Part shown: in pieces, positions 35,861 to 50,441 of the stretch | Numbering within the stretch: position 1 is the first letter of the stretch | Layout of the letters: the number at the start of each line of letters is the position of its first letter | Assembly: GCA_013180625.2 (NCBI GenBank) | Contig: SNVD02004904.1 | Coordinates: 62,001 to 126,000 of the forward strand | From: Boswellia sacra | Lineage: Eukaryota; Streptophyta; Magnoliopsida; Sapindales; Burseraceae | Direction of reading: 5' to 3' | DNA length: 64,000 bases | Program-made: the position numbers and the translations under genes | The notes under the pieces: model-generated | The model's database searches: none | What the model saw: only the letters and a program-made list of their open reading frames with translations | What the model was told of the DNA's origin: nothing

Positions 35861-37188
35861 TAACAAAAAAAAATACAATGGACAAATTCTATTAAAACTT
35901 CGCTTAATTTTGTTTTAAAAGTATCACAAGCATAATAAAAGAGGTCTCAAAATATCAGGAGAAAATTGGAACTTAACCAAACTAAGAGGAAATTGTCATG
36001 CGCTAGTAGATGTTTGTCGAGTAAAGAATATTGAGCCTTAAGTATGCTACAAGGAAATGATGATATATTTGTTATTTAAATTTGAAAAAACATTTCAGGC
36101 TGTTTCTTTATGTTCTCAAATTATGTTTTTGTGAATTTTCACTAAATCAAAGATATTAAAAATAAAAAGGTGTGTCCTTGAATTTTAAGTAAAGTAGAGG
36201 GGATGTACACGATACTTACCCAATATGATTTGATTTCTTGGATTTATTATTTTAAAACTTAAGTTTCCAAACAGGGAAAAACCCCCAATGTTTGGGTTAA
36301 TTCATGTCACTTCCGCTTTCCAAAAAATATTTTTAGCCTCCACTTTAATAGAAGTACTAGCTTTATTAAAAAAGAAGAAGGGTATTAAAATATTTTTAAT
36401 GTTGAATGTGTTAACAAATGATAAATTAATATTTCAACATTAAAAAGATTTTAATATTCTTCCTCTTTGTTAATGACGTTTAGTGTTTTTATCAAAGTGA
36501 GGGCTTAGATGTCACTTTCTAAACTATAGGGGAGGCGCTGATTTCACCCAAACCTGAGGGGTGTCATTTTTTTCTCATTTGCAAACAGCTGACCCTGACC
36601 ATAGACTTAATGGCTTCCGTACGCAAAATAAATTCGTCAAGAGAAGAAATAATTTACAATTAAATTATAAAAAAATTTAAAATTAAATTCAATTAATGTG
36701 AATAGAATCATCAATCATTGTCAATTGTCAACTTAGTTGATTTGACTTGTACCGAGTCTAGGGTACGACATTTCGCCTTCTTTCTATTCACTTAGACTAT
36801 GAACTTTATACCAATTTGACGAGCATTTTTGTTATTGTAATTATTGTACCCAATTAAATGAATTGATAATACTTAATCAGAGATTCAAAGTCAAAGAATA
36901 TATTAGATGCTTATGAAAGATTTAATCACCCAAGCGGTATATTTGTCACAGATATTACAACCTAATAATTTGGTATATTAACAAGAACAACTACAATATT
37001 AATTTTTAGGATTTTAATTTAGAAAAAAATTTAAAAAATAGATAGAATTAGGAGTCTGTAGTGAAAATTAGACATATCATGAGAAATTTTCATATCATAG
37101 ACACTTCCCTCAAAAAATGATCAAAATACCCTTAATAATTGAAAAGAAAGAAGAAAGAAAAATAAATAAATGTTCTGTCAATTCATGC

Positions 37189-37540
37189 CATCAAGTGTCG
37201 ATTTCATGCTGTCGAGTGTTGGATTTTATGCCGTTGAGTGTTGTATTTCATGCTTTCGAGTGTCGAATTTCATGTTATCAAGCGTCGGATTCTGTCGAGT
37301 GTCGGATTTTATACTATTGAGTGTTAGATTCTATATCGTCGAGTGTCAGCTTTCATGCCTTCGAGTGTCGGATTTCATGTTATCATGTGTCGGATTTCGT
37401 CAAATATCGGATTTTATATTGTTGAATGTTAGATTCCATGCCGTCGAGTGTCAGCTATCATGTTGTCGAGTGTCGGCTATCATGTTGTCGAATGTCGGAT
37501 TTCATGCTGTCGAGTGTTAGATTTCATGCTGTCGGATTCC
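37189..37540. repeat. 22-bp minisatellite with higher-order repeat structure
   Basis: About sixteen units of a 22-bp repeat with consensus GTCGAGTGTCGGATTTCATG plus two bases. Two units are shortened to 17 bp at equal spacing (near 37277 and 37382), which gives a five-unit, 105-bp higher-order period (17+22+22+22+22). The array is flanked by purine-rich DNA on the left (AAAGAAAGAAGAAAGAAAAA, 37144-37163) and by its near complement on the right (TTTATTTCTTTCTTGCC, 37549-37567). The two plus-strand frames across it (37117-37520) are products of the repeat, since 22 is not a multiple of three. Confidence 0.9.
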
Positions 37541-40500
37541 CAAACCGTTATTTATTTCTTTCTTGCCTTATTTCTTCTCGTTTTAAAACTTGAGTTGATA
37601 AATATATTTGATGATGAATAAGAGGGAAAAAATGTGAGAAAATATAGGAAGAAGAGAGAAGAAGATGATAGAGATATTGGAATTACAGAAAGAGAAAGGA
37701 TGAAGAAGAGAGAAGAAGATAAGAGAGAATGGGGGAAAATATAAAAAGAAGGGTAACGAGGTAATTTATGAGAAAAAATGTCTACTGCATTAAAATTTTA
37801 TGGGAGTGACTTATTTTCAGGAGGCCCCTTAATTTGGACTATTTTTTCAAATTTTCCAATAATTTAAAGCAAGAGATAAATTTATAATAGTTTATTCATC
37901 TCAATTCAGTAGTTTATGAAGTAATTAATCAAGTTAATAAATAAATTTACTCAACAAGCCTCTAATATAAAGTCTTGAATAAAAACAGATCAACCCCAAA
38001 CAATAAACATCTTTTATTCAAAGTTGATTTCTAACATTTATATTACAAAAATATGCTTTAGAATTTAGGAGTATTTTCATAAACCCTAATAAAATAGATC
38101 CTAGCTAGATGATTAGGGATTTTCATAAGAAAAGAATCTATCAACTAAACTGATTAATAAACTCAAATTATAACTAGATAGATATAAACTCAATCATCTT
38201 CAGTTCAATATTAAATTCACAATAATTAAATGGATAATAATGGCAATAATTATTAAAAAATCAGAAGGATAACTTGCAAGCTTAAGCAAATAGGAACCTA
38301 CTTGTCACAACCATTAAAATATCATAATTTGGTAGAAAAATACTATTAAAAGCAAATTAGTTATGTAATTGATTTGGGCAATAACTTAAGAATTTTAATA
38401 AATTAATCAAAAGTCAATCAAGAAAACATGGAACTGCACAAGCGAATTGCAGGTGTTTTAAGGGTTTCTCAGTATATACAGCGGGCCGCCACTAATTAAT
38501 TTTTATTAAATTCATAAAAAATTAAATTAGTTCTTCAAAATTATGTAACACAAACCCATCCCATTAAACAATCCACAATTACGTAATTGGATGGGAATAT
38601 TATATTTATAATAAATAGAATTACCAAAAAGGGAGAGAAAATTAAGAAAAGAACTTAAATTAGGAGACTCATTTGATAAATAACTATCTTCATAAAAATT
38701 TGTATGTTATAAACGTTCAATAATATCTGACGAATGTGTCAGATAGTATCTGACAATATCCAACAATATTTCACAAATATATTCGATAGTATTCAACATT
38801 ATATAGATAGTATCTGACAATGTTTAAAATTTAATAGAGCGTCATGACATATAAATTTTTAGAGATAAGGTTAATTATGCAAACTAAAACTTGAGGCATT
38901 TGTTTTAATTTCTCATTTTTAGAGAATCAAATGTACCATGTATCTTGATCTATCTCCCCAATTAATATTTTACATAAATTATTTGTTCTGTTATATATTT
39001 TAATTGTAATATGATTGATAAGTTTTAGTTTGAGAATATGTGCGACGTGATCTTATTGATTTCCGTATATATGATGTGATACATTAATGTGTTATTATAT
39101 AAAATCATAATCAGATTATTTTCCTATCTCTAGAAGGTTCTTTTGAATCATCTGGTATAAATAATAAATATTCACATCAAATTTTTTTAATTGCTTTAGT
39201 GATGGCAATACAACAATTTGAATGCTAGATGTTGAAATTTTTATACCCTCTTTAAATATTAATTAAGCTATTAATAAAAATAACTCTTCCATAAGCATGT
39301 AATACATAGGTTAATCAAATTTCTTTAGAAAACAAGAGACTGTCCTGTGGTATAACATGTAATTTTCAAATGAAAATAGGAGCTACAAAATTCTACTCTA
39401 GAAAAAAAAAAAAAGCAAAATTGAGAAAGTTGCTGTAAGTTTGCGCCAAACTCCTTTTTTTTTTTTTTTTTATTGGTTAATACTCTAAAGTAAGGCTCAA
39501 CGTTTATTTGGTTTCTACCAATATTCGATAAGGGTCGAGCAAGTTATAGAGTTGATTTCTACTAGTACTTGATAAGGCACTTGACAGCTTCGAATGCCTC
39601 CCTGGACAACTTGGTTAAAATAATAATAGGTTTGACTAAGAAAAAAAAAAATTCAGAACACATCCTAAAATTTGATTAGTCTTTGTATCCTATCGGACTA
39701 TTTTTTATGCATAAAAACTCAAATCAATAAAGTATTCAAAAATTGCTTTTAACAAATGATTGATTAAAATTTGGGTTACTACTCCGTAGAAAAATCTGTG
39801 CATCGAAACCGGCATTGCATAATTTCAACGCAAATCTAATTTTAGTTTGTATGTGTCCTGGCATGACGCTGAAATCGACAATCCATGCTACAACTCATTA
39901 GCTTGAAACAATTGAATCAATTGGATGTTAAATATATCAAAAACTGTTCTATAAATTGTCAAAAACAAAATGGGTCAGATCACTAGATAACAAAGATTTA
40001 GACTTCCCTCATAATCTAAATAGGATCGAGTTTAAAATGAAAAGATCCCATGACACGTAACTAATATAAATATTGACTTGATTAAGATCGACTAAAGTAT
40101 ATGCCGTGACAAATATCATCACTCACTGGCTTGTTTTCAGATTTGGTGTACCAAAAACCTGACGACAAAGTCAACCTCACTTAAAAGCTAATCCATTTAC
40201 AAGCTTCAACGATGAGTCTCGACTCTCCTGCTAGGAAATTACATACCCTGATTAAAATGTTTTCACATTTTCGAGCACAGTTAAAGTTGACAAAATCAAA
40301 TTAATTTAAGCGGCTAATGAATGTCAAACTCAACATTTCCAGCTATCAATGAAGGCTAAATGAATCTTCTTCCAAAATTGCAATACAACTTCATTACACA
40401 TTCATGAGCCATACTTTCAAATATTGACTCCGTTTTCCCGCAACAACTGAATGTTGCTCTTTGGTTGAATATTTTCTTTTCTGAAGGATTCAAAACTTGT

Positions 40501-40583
40501 CAAATCTTCAAGTACTAACTAATAATATTACGGCTAAATAAAATAACTACAAAATTTATAGAAAAAAGGATTGAGGTGATATT

Positions 40584-43500
40584 TTAGTCATGATTTCCTT
40601 CTACTTTTTTCCTCTGCTTTCTCTGTTGATCGCAGAAACCTGGGAAAAAAAATGAAAAAACATATCATCTCACTCTGACAAGGAAAGACGGGGGGAAAAA
40701 TTAGAAAGAAAAGAATATCCATATATAATATAATACAAATAGGAAAAGGAGGAAAAAATAAATAAAAAAGGAACAAGAATAAAGATTACGTTTCTTCTCT
40801 TCTTTTCTTTTTCTTCTCAAACTCTGCAGATTTTTCCGCTTATCTGCCATTTCTTTTATGTCCATGCGCACCTGTGTGTTAGACACAGAACAAATACTTG
40901 ATGACGATACTTCAAAGTCGAAAGGCCAAAGGTCTCAAACTTGAACAAAATGGACTTTCATTTGATTTGTTCAGGTGTCTCTATCATAGATGAGAAAAAA
41001 CAGAGGAACAAGTGCAAGATGACAATTTAGGTACCAACAGAGGTTTCACCCTGTAATACAGGGAGAAATTTATATTTATTAGGAAATAGTACTCCTATAA
41101 GTAGTGAAAGTGGCAAAGTAAATAATATCATCTAGCTGTAATGACCTTTCCTTGCGCGGTGATTTTTTGTATCATAATTCTCAGTATCGCAATTTTTGCA
41201 TTGGCATTATGATTCATTTTCATCATCTTTTAGAAGAATTAACATGCCAAAGATAATGGTAAGTTCTCTCAAACAATCACAATGATCTCGAACTGCTTAA
41301 GGCGAATGCGCAAGTGTAATAATAGGTTTGTCAAAATGAATTAATAACCCAATGCCTCAAGCTTATACAGACCACAGGCATACATGACAGGCCAGATTCC
41401 ACAGTGAGCATCAGTTTTTGTCATGGATATGTACGTGTGTCTCGAACATGTTAAAATGTGCTAAATATATTATGGATGTTATACGTACGGTAAAACCATT
41501 TCAACATCAAGTTTATCACCAAGGCAGTGTTTGAGTCTTAAACTATGTCAGGAAAACTGGAAAAAGGGTTCCCACACTTCCTCTAATCTGAATCCCAGAC
41601 CCAGTCACAAAATACTGGCTCCTTGTGACCAAAGATTACTAAATCCCTAAATAAGGGAAAAGGTTCCTTTTTGATATTTTTTATAAAATAAATTGTCAAG
41701 ATATTAACAGGTTAAATGCACCCATTCATCAAAACTTATGCATCATCTGGAATACAACATCATCTAAAATCCATGCTCTTCTAAATCAATGCAGACTTTC
41801 AATATTTTAGTGATTCATCATTATAAAATTAAAATGACAAAATTTAGTGAAACCCTTGGTCCTCTTACCCAACCAAAAGAAAAGAAAATAAATTTGAAGG
41901 GATATATTTGGTACCTCATGACCAGCATTTCGAAGTGCCTGGAGTGGTTCCACACAATCTTGACCAATAACCACCAAATTTCTTCTTTTGTTATCTCCTG
42001 AGCTACTGCTGTCCGGCAACTTTTGTCTTGCTAATTCTTCCAACTGATGTTGAAGGAGAGGCGAAACACCAGCCTGGAAAACAAAAATTAATATAGAATG
42101 GTAAAAATCACTGTAATTAAGAATTCGAATTATTTCATATGAGTGTTGTATAGATAATAACATCGGAAGAAAAAAAGGCACTGAAAAACATTGCATTTGC
42201 TTGATATCAAGGATCAAAGAAAATTTCTGATAACAATCAATACTAAACACGGGTGCCACCAACTTTACCCTCAGAAAAGCATATCCTCGTGTAGAAAAGA
42301 TTAAGATCTCAACTAAAATATAATATCAGATTATAAAAAATCTTTAAAAAATAATTTTGGACACTAGAAAAGTAAAAGATCTCCTGCATTCCATAACCTA
42401 AGATACCAGAAATGAGAGTCTGTTACAAGAAGGTGTAACAGTAGACAGTAAGTTTTTCAAGTTAAACAATGCTGGAAAGCCAACTTAAAGAGGACAACTT
42501 GATTCATCAATAGAAAAGACGAAATATAATTGTATGGAACCAATGTGCCTAAGAGGGGACGCAGACAAGCCCTCAATTGATCTCAGCAAAATGTAGATGT
42601 AGTAGCTTGTGCATCATCAAATATTTTAAGCACAGCTCATAAGATGCTCTAGATTTACATGATTCAGATTCCAAACTGAACAGTAGGCTTAGTTTGTAAT
42701 TCAAGTACTAACAATTGCACTCACCAAGATATAAATACACACATCTGCCCAAATATAAGAAAAACATACACCGAAAAGCACACCTAAGCATATATACAAA
42801 TAAAGACAATCAAAGCCTTAAGCATTAATCACTCAACAGAATAACTACATCCATTTAAACTTTTTAGAAGGGCCAAATTCATGAAAACAAAAATTCTCAG
42901 CAAAAATCACTAAATAAATGGGTGTTAAAAATGCCAAATAGTTACCCCTGCCAAATAATGACATGAAAATGTTTTTGGCTGCAGCGGTCGTGAGAGCATC
43001 GTATTGAGCTCCTGCAGAAATAAATTCAGACCAAAAGAAAAAACAAAGTTTATGTAAGACAATGAATTGACCAAACATTCATTCATCAGATCACATAAAC
43101 ATGTCAACTGTGAAAGACAATTAGGTGCAGATACTAGTTAGTTAATAGCAAGACAAAACCTGCTGCAATTTCTTTAATTGCATGGAGCTCACTTTCTTGT
43201 GCTTATGACTTTTCACTCTTTCCTCCTCACTATCAGAATTCTCCACAACTAATTCTATTGCTTCAGCATTTCGTTCAAACCAGCTTTTCTGTGCCTTCTC
43301 CTAAGACACAAATGCAAAAATTAAGAATACAACAAATGCAACAGCAAGAAATCAATTGAGACCTATCAAAATCAACAATACAGAATTCACCAGTATACCA
43401 AATTAAGATATTTTAAAAGTTGCAGTTGTCAATATATCCATTGCTATAGAAAAATGGGACTTCAGTAGACTAATGTTAGAAACTGATTTTTATTTTTATT

Positions 43501-46500
43501 TATTTTTTTAATTTTTGGAATGAAACAAAAATGGCAGTTTAAGCTTAATATAAAAATTACCAAATGATTTAGAAAAAATGGAAATCAAGGGTAAAAAAGG
43601 AAGAAGATGCAAAGTTATATGAAAGCTAACTATCCAAAAAGAAAGAAACTTGTGAAAGCCACTAAAGAAATAAACACATTAAACAGTTAGTGATTATAAA
43701 CCTGGGAGTTCTTTCGCAAGATTTTATCTATTTGACACGCAAGAGACAATCGTTTCATGACTTCTGGCATGTATGAGTTCTCCAGGGGGAATCGCTGAAA
43801 ATTTTCCTGTATGAAAAAGCAAATGATATAGATAATGTGTGCGAGTTAATGACTTAACACTAACAGGCTAAATAGATAATAGAATTAAGAATAGGAAGTG
43901 TTAACAATTAATTTACTGAAACTAGATTGTATTGTATAGCTCCCAATGGCCTCAATCAGCATTCTAACTTCATGATGAGGAAAACATATCACTCATGCAC
44001 TTAACTTCATAAGTTAAATAAAAACTTCCCCTCAGGATCACTACCTTAGAAAATGATTTACACAATGAGACAAATTTTGATGTATCATTTGGCGAGATTA
44101 TAGCAATACTGCACCCATCAGCAGACGCTCTAGCAGTTCGTCCACTTCTATGGACATAAACCTAACACCAGAGGATAAACATATTATATTAAAAAAATAT
44201 GACAATTTCAAGATAAAGATGGCTCAAAGCATCATAAATTTGAATTACTTCTGCTGAATGTGGAAGCTGATAATGAACAACAGTTCGAACACCAGGAATA
44301 TCAAGGCCTCTTGCAGCGACATCAGTAGCAACAAGTATACCATGTTCATTTGCACGGAAACGATCAATTGCCTGAAGCAAACATGAGAGGAAAGGAGAAG
44401 ATGTAAGAGAAGAAACAGATATTAGTGATAAACCCACAAAATAAGAGGAAGAGAGAAATAGATTCAGTGGTTGGGTGACTGAGAAGCAGACAAAAATATC
44501 AAGGGATTTCTTCAGAGAAAACCAGTACAGTACATAATGAATCATGTAATTTTCCTTGGAAGTTAATGATGGCCAAGGCAATATTTGTATTGTGAAACCT
44601 GCAGCTTGGCATTTGTATGAATTAACCACATAAAGCTATCTAAGGTTGAGGAAATGGATTGATGTCAAAAAACTGATCTAGTTTTCTCTTTCTGCGATTC
44701 CATTATCAACAGCTCTAAATATCACATCATTTGAATGTCAAGCACAAGTTATTTTTTGGGTCAACACAGATCCAGCTCATGACTCGGATGTAGTGACACT
44801 ATTTCCATGTCTGACCTTAGCAGCAATAGACAAATAAATATGAATAATTAATGACAATAATAATAAAAAAATATGAAGACAACAATAACAACACTTAGCA
44901 GCATCCAAAAATATGAACATAAGTTGCTACATGAAAACGCAAACCTTCAAACGAGCTCGTTGCTGCATTTGAGCATGGAGCGTCCAAACATTGATGCCAA
45001 GAATACGCAAGATGGAAGAAATATGGCGCAAAGCTGCAATCGATGTACAGAAAACAATTGTGCGACCTTGTCCATGAACACTCAAAATGTAATACAAGTA
45101 AGCATCTTTATCTTCTTCCTTGCATCTGCATCAAATCATTGATTAAGTATCATTTAATTGGAGGAGTAATTACACCCAAAACTGTGGGGATATTACACAT
45201 TCATTGAAGAACAATAACGATGGAAATCTAAAATGGCATTATATCAACTCTTAAGGCCTAAACTGCAAAAGACGTTCCCTCTACTTGTTCTTCATTCTTA
45301 AACCCCCAAAAAATTTTCGAGATGAGGTCAACAGCTCAAGATAGGTGAGGTGAGATAAACTTAAGATCCTTCATAATTGTAATTCTGATGTTCCGATCCA
45401 TATGTATGGGCAATATTTATCAGATGGGTCAATTTATACTATAGCAGCCCCTTCGTATTCATCATATGATTTGGTTGATCGTACAAGTGTCAGGAATATA
45501 CACAGTTGGAAACTGTAGTTTGGCAGATCTTCTGCAATGCACCCTAGCTAATGAAGGTTCAAAAAGGATGACTAAACTACAGGATTATATTTACTGGCAT
45601 TTTCTTTCATTTAAATTTGCATTTCCTACGCTTTCTTAATTTAGAAGTCCAGAACTTCTTAAACAAAATATAAGCTATATGTTAGTTTAAATTGTTTCCA
45701 CGTATTTTAAAGATGATTACCCCATGCCTAGATATCTCCTCTATGCAAAACAGAGTTAGATTCTTTGAAGCCAAACAAAAATGTATACAATTGAAAGAGC
45801 TGTCTTTCTCTTGTTCCCCTCTCTCACATATCCTGCTTTCGTTATCTACATTACTGTCTCTATCAGATCTTTATCTATTTAAACATTCTTTATATCTGCC
45901 TTCTCACATTAATAATGGGCAAATTCTTTTTTTTTCCTCATATGATATCAGGCAATTCTTTTCTTTCTCCACACTTTTATCCCTCTGTTTCCTCACATTA
46001 TTACAATCCTTTTCTGTTTCCAATCATCATAAATATAATATAGAAATTTAACGAATCAAAATAGAACTCCTGCACTATGTTATTAATTCGCACAAAAACC
46101 TTCTTAGTAAGTAGAAATGAGTATAAAACTGTAAACACGACACCAAATGTAATTTAGAACCATAGTATCATGCTTTTCAAGGTAAGAAGAACTGAAAAAT
46201 AGATTTTACAAGTTTGTAGGCAAAGTAAACAAGGTATGTCTCGAATATTAAACATATTATTTGACAACAAACACTGTAAAATAACAATAAAAATAATAAA
46301 AACTTGCTAAGCTACAGTGAACTATTGGACAATCAAGAAAATATGCAAGATACAAGTTTCTAGTGATAAACACCAGATGCAGAGCACATACTCGATAAAT
46401 GATTCCTCAAGCTTTTTGGCCAAAATTGAAGCATTTGTCAAATCAACAATGGCAACATTAGCTCTCATCCCTGCTCGCTCAGAAAGAGCCTCTATAGAAT

Positions 46501-49500
46501 TTAGCCCATCAGTCATTGATTGCTTTGCTTTCAGTGAACCGTGCTTTAGCTTCTTACGAAAATCGGCAGACAGTGCTATAGTTGCAGAAAAAACAAGTGT
46601 TTGCCTTTTCTTTCTCTGCAAGCTAGAAACTGTCACACAATTTTGTGCTTGCTGAGATGGCCCTTCGATAGAGCCACAGGAGATAGGAAGCATGTCAATT
46701 ATTGACTGCAACTCTCGAAAATGCCCATTTTCAATCATTCGATCGGCCTCATCCAGCACAAAGAAAGACAAAGTATGTAACTGCAAAAACAACATTTTAA
46801 TCAGATCATACTTGTAATCGATGCACATTTCAAGGAAAACAGAGGTAACAAACAACCTCAACAAGATGCGGTTCTCCTCCTGACATAAGTTCCCATAACC
46901 TCCCTGGAGTTCCAACAACAATTTCAGGCCTTGCTTTTAAAAGCCTTTCCTGCTTCTCTGTGGACATCCCACCAACAATAGGAACCACCCTAACATTGAT
47001 ACCCTTTGCTACTTCCTTCAAATGATCAGTGACCTAGAAAGGAACCACATTGAAAATAAACTATTAACAGGCTTAAAAATTGGTTTTACTGACAACTAAA
47101 AACCAAATTTCCAGTTTATAATAGGAGCTAACAATTTATTCCACAATTAACCAGCCCATGTCATCAGGGTTGAGTTGGTTACCAAATGGTGAAAGAGTTC
47201 AAAAATTTTTCATCAATTGACCCTCTATATTTAATGCACAATCGGGTAAAAAACAACAAATATCACCAGCACTTTTTCTTTTAGATTTCTAGATCAGTAT
47301 TTCCAACTTCCAAGGAAAGTTTTTCCAGCTCAATATAAAAACTATTTTAAAAAACAAAAAAATAAAGAAAACCTAAATTAAAATTTTGACTTCTACATAA
47401 TCATTTTATGATAATGTTTTAACTAAGAAACCGAGGTTCATAATTAGATCGACGCTTCCATTATCACCGATCCACTTTAACACTTGCCAGTAGCCCCACC
47501 AAAGGTCACCCTATCACTGTTGACAACCATTGTTGGTCACTTAACACTGTGTTCAGCTACCATGAACAACCATCAAAAGCCCCAAGATAGACCAGCGTTG
47601 GAATAGGTAGACTATCAAAGAATGCAGAACCACCAGTGACCATTAGAAAGATTCCCTCCAAAAAGCAGCAAAAGTTGCAGGTGATCACTGCCAATGGTTG
47701 CCACACCTCCATCAAATATAGCTATACATTTTTTTTAATCAAAATGATTAGAAAAGTCAAAGTTGATCTTTAATCATGGAAAAGTGCAATTCTGGAATCT
47801 ACAGCTACTATGGATGAAAGGACTTGATGTTAGATTCAATTCTTCTTGTATTGAAAGAAATGAATAAAGCCTTATGTCCCAATAATACAACCTCCGTCTT
47901 ATTCCCACAAGCTTTCTCAAAGGAGATTTCATAATCCATCCCTCCACCTCTTTCACTCATCTATCTTAGGAGAAAATTTTGTGCCACTGAAAACTACCTA
48001 CAATAAAACCGACTGATTTTATTATCCCAGGGAATTCAACGACACTCCGATTAGTACAAACAACTATTACGCTTAATATATTTTGAGATAGCCATCTTGT
48101 GCTGGGACAATCTGTCAAATCTGTGTGAATGCAATCTCGACCATCATACATAAGAATCTTATGCTCTTGTGACTTCCAAACCAGATAAAATAAATTCAAA
48201 GTTCCACATATAGCAATGAACTTGTCATGAAAACTAATAACAGGGGCTCAATCCTGCTAATCTTTACATTAGGTAGCATTACAATAAATCAACTGATTCA
48301 GCTGCATCTTAACACTCAAGTGATCACAATATACTGTATTGATACAACAAAGTAACTATGAATACCTGAAGTGCAAGCTCCCTTGTAGGGGTTATGATAA
48401 GAGCTCTTAAAAGGCCTTTAGGGGCATATTTTTCTGCTTCCTCACCCTTCTCTTCAAGCATCCTTGCAGCCTTCTCTCGTTCTTCCAGTAGACGTTGCAA
48501 AATGGGCAGCCCAAAAGCCAGTGTTTTCCCAGACCCTGTCTCTGCAGCACCTATCACATCCTGTCATGTAAAACAGGTTAGCATGGCTATCAAACCAGTT
48601 GCCATCAGTCATCCAGTTCTTTATAAAAGAACCATAACCAACCTTCCCTTGATGAGCTGCGGCAGGAATACATGCTTTTTGAATAGGTGTTGGTTCCACG
48701 AACCCAAGCCTGTATATTGATTTCATAAGCAGCGGATGGAGTCTCAGCTCCAGCCATGCATCATATTCAGGGGGAACTTCATTGTCATCAACCAAATCGT
48801 CTTCAACATCATCCTGTCCACTCATAACTATATTGACAGTCAAAATTTGCAGCAAACATCTTTAGTCACACATAAAATCTCAAGCCTGTGAGCATTAAAT
48901 AAATTCAAAAAGACAAACAGTACTCAGGGCTTCAGGCATCAAAAGAAGTACAACAATGATGTGGAAGAAAAAAAATGAGACTCATCCAACTCTAGAGAGA
49001 TCTCAAAACAAAGAGCTTGAACCCTTTGAAATTTTGGCTATTTCTCTCTCCAATCAATTAAGAAACCATAAATATGAACACAAACCAAAACAATCAAGTT
49101 TACCGACCCACCACGTCGCCTCGCCCTTTTTCCACATAAAGTGAAAATTAAAAAAAAAAAAAGAAGAATAGAAACCTCAATAATAAAAAGTAAAATAAAA
49201 CAATGGACAATCTTTAACATGCACAGAAATTTCATTGTACGGCTCTAGAAAACAACCTAGAACATAAAATGTGTAGATTAAACAACATTAATAAATCGAA
49301 TACACATAAAGCACTAACCATCCACAGATTCCTCATTTTTCTTTGTTTTATTTCCCTTCTTCTTCTTCTTCTTTTTCTTTTTCTTGTCACTTTTCACCTC
49401 CTTCTCTTCTTCACATGTTTCTTCACTTCCATCTTTAAGCCCATCGCCAAAATCCTCAACAACATCTTCATGCTTCTGCTTCTTTGACTTTGGCCTTTTC

Positions 49501-50441
49501 TCCAGCATTCCCTTCTTTGACTTTGGGATTTGTAAGTTATAATCAGCTTCATCAATCTCTTCAAGTGAAAGAAAACCTGCATTCAACATAATTCACAAAA
49601 TCCATAAACTAAGAGCAAGATTGATTTCCCTAAACCTTAGGGCTAAACCTACAATTTTTTTGGGAGCACTTTTGACACCATCAACAGTGCCTTTTAATTT
49701 TGTAATCTTCGGCAGAAGCATTTTTTTTTTGAAAACAACAAAGCACTTGAAGTTCCCCTTTCTTAGATTGCACTTGATATGTTCTTTCAAAAACACTTGA
49801 AGTTCAAAAGTAAGAACAACACTTGTATAAATTTCATAACTGTTTTCATAGAAACCACTTTTACTCCTAACCTCTTAAAAGGCCTCACAAAAACACTATA
49901 AATCGCATTCTTAGTTCCTCACAAAATTCAATAAAAAATACATATTTTGAGCACAAATTTCTACCGAAATGAGACAAAACAACGTACTTTCATTAGAACT
50001 CAACACTCTATTCGGTTCTATAAATTGTTTAACATAAATAACCAAAAGTAAGAACAAATTCCAAGCATTTGCTTTGTTACTCTCTCCTCTTTGCTGCTGC
50101 TTCTTCTTATTATTTTTTTCTCCTTAAACTCAGTCTCTTGTCCCACTAAACATATGAAATACATACTCACGCAAAAAGAATATATTTTTTTTTAAATTCT
50201 ACAACTAAATATTCGAGAGAAAACTAAGCTAAAGAGAGAGTGAATATGTTAGTTTACCGCCATCGAGTTCGGAGGAGCCTGAAAGGAAAGCGAAAGGGTC
50301 ATGGTCGTCGACAGCGATAGATGGGTTCCATCTAAGCGAGTCGAGCTTTTCGAGTTCTTGGTCGTGATGGGTTCGCTTTCTTTTGTTGGGTTTCTTCTTC
50401 TCCAAAGATTGGGAGGAAAGGCGAGAAGAATTGGCCGCCAT
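40584..50441 (-). CDS. RH13: DEAD-box ATP-dependent RNA helicase, RH13/DDX24 type
   Basis: An RNA helicase of the plant RH13, yeast Mak5, animal DDX24 group, probably nucleolar and involved in large-subunit ribosome assembly. Fifteen exons (minus): 50258-50441, 49319-49576, 48643-48827, 48366-48560, 46857-47033, 46392-46780, 44945-45125, 44249-44371, 44045-44161, 43702-43806, 43160-43300, 42946-43011, 41915-42073, 40790-40871, 40584-40639. Borders are GT-AG and phases join; 2418 nt, 805 residues. A basic N-terminus (KKKPNKRKR) and a Lys run (about 137-141) suggest nuclear import. Motifs: Q motif [12 protein letters not shown] (about 192-204), Walker A AETGSGKT (215-222), PTREL (267-271), GTPGR, DEAD (343-346), SAT (398-400), [17 protein letters not shown] (537-547), HRSGRTAR (568-575). 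A roughly 50-residue insert between DEAD and SAT and a basic C-terminal tail ([10 protein letters not shown]) are typical of this group. It is divergent from the HAD gene, with 539 bp between start codons. Confidence 0.93.

Larger units (their letters stand above)
31830..40583. other. Long intergenic stretch between AMT1 and RH13
   Basis: I see no supported gene in these 8.7 kb. Open frames are short and lie in simple or A+T-rich DNA. Contents listed separately: members of a dispersed repeat near 33.36-34.38 kb, microsatellites at 34184-34204 and 35821-35859, a poly-A tract at 35409-35430, and the minisatellite at 37189-37540. A short G-rich patch at 33505-33620 (GGAGGGGAGGGAAGCAC..., GGGTGGGGTGGGCCGAG) stands out against the A+T-rich background but has no frame or motif that I can name. 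Confidence 0.5.

Noticed and set aside
37189..37540. CRISPR-like look of the regularly spaced 22-bp repeat
   Set aside because: The repeats are contiguous, with no unique spacers, and the host is a plant nuclear genome; it is a minisatellite.
47440..47720. Slightly G+C-richer stretch in an RH13 intron as a possible nested gene
   Set aside because: There is no sustained open frame or recognised domain; it may be an old repeat.
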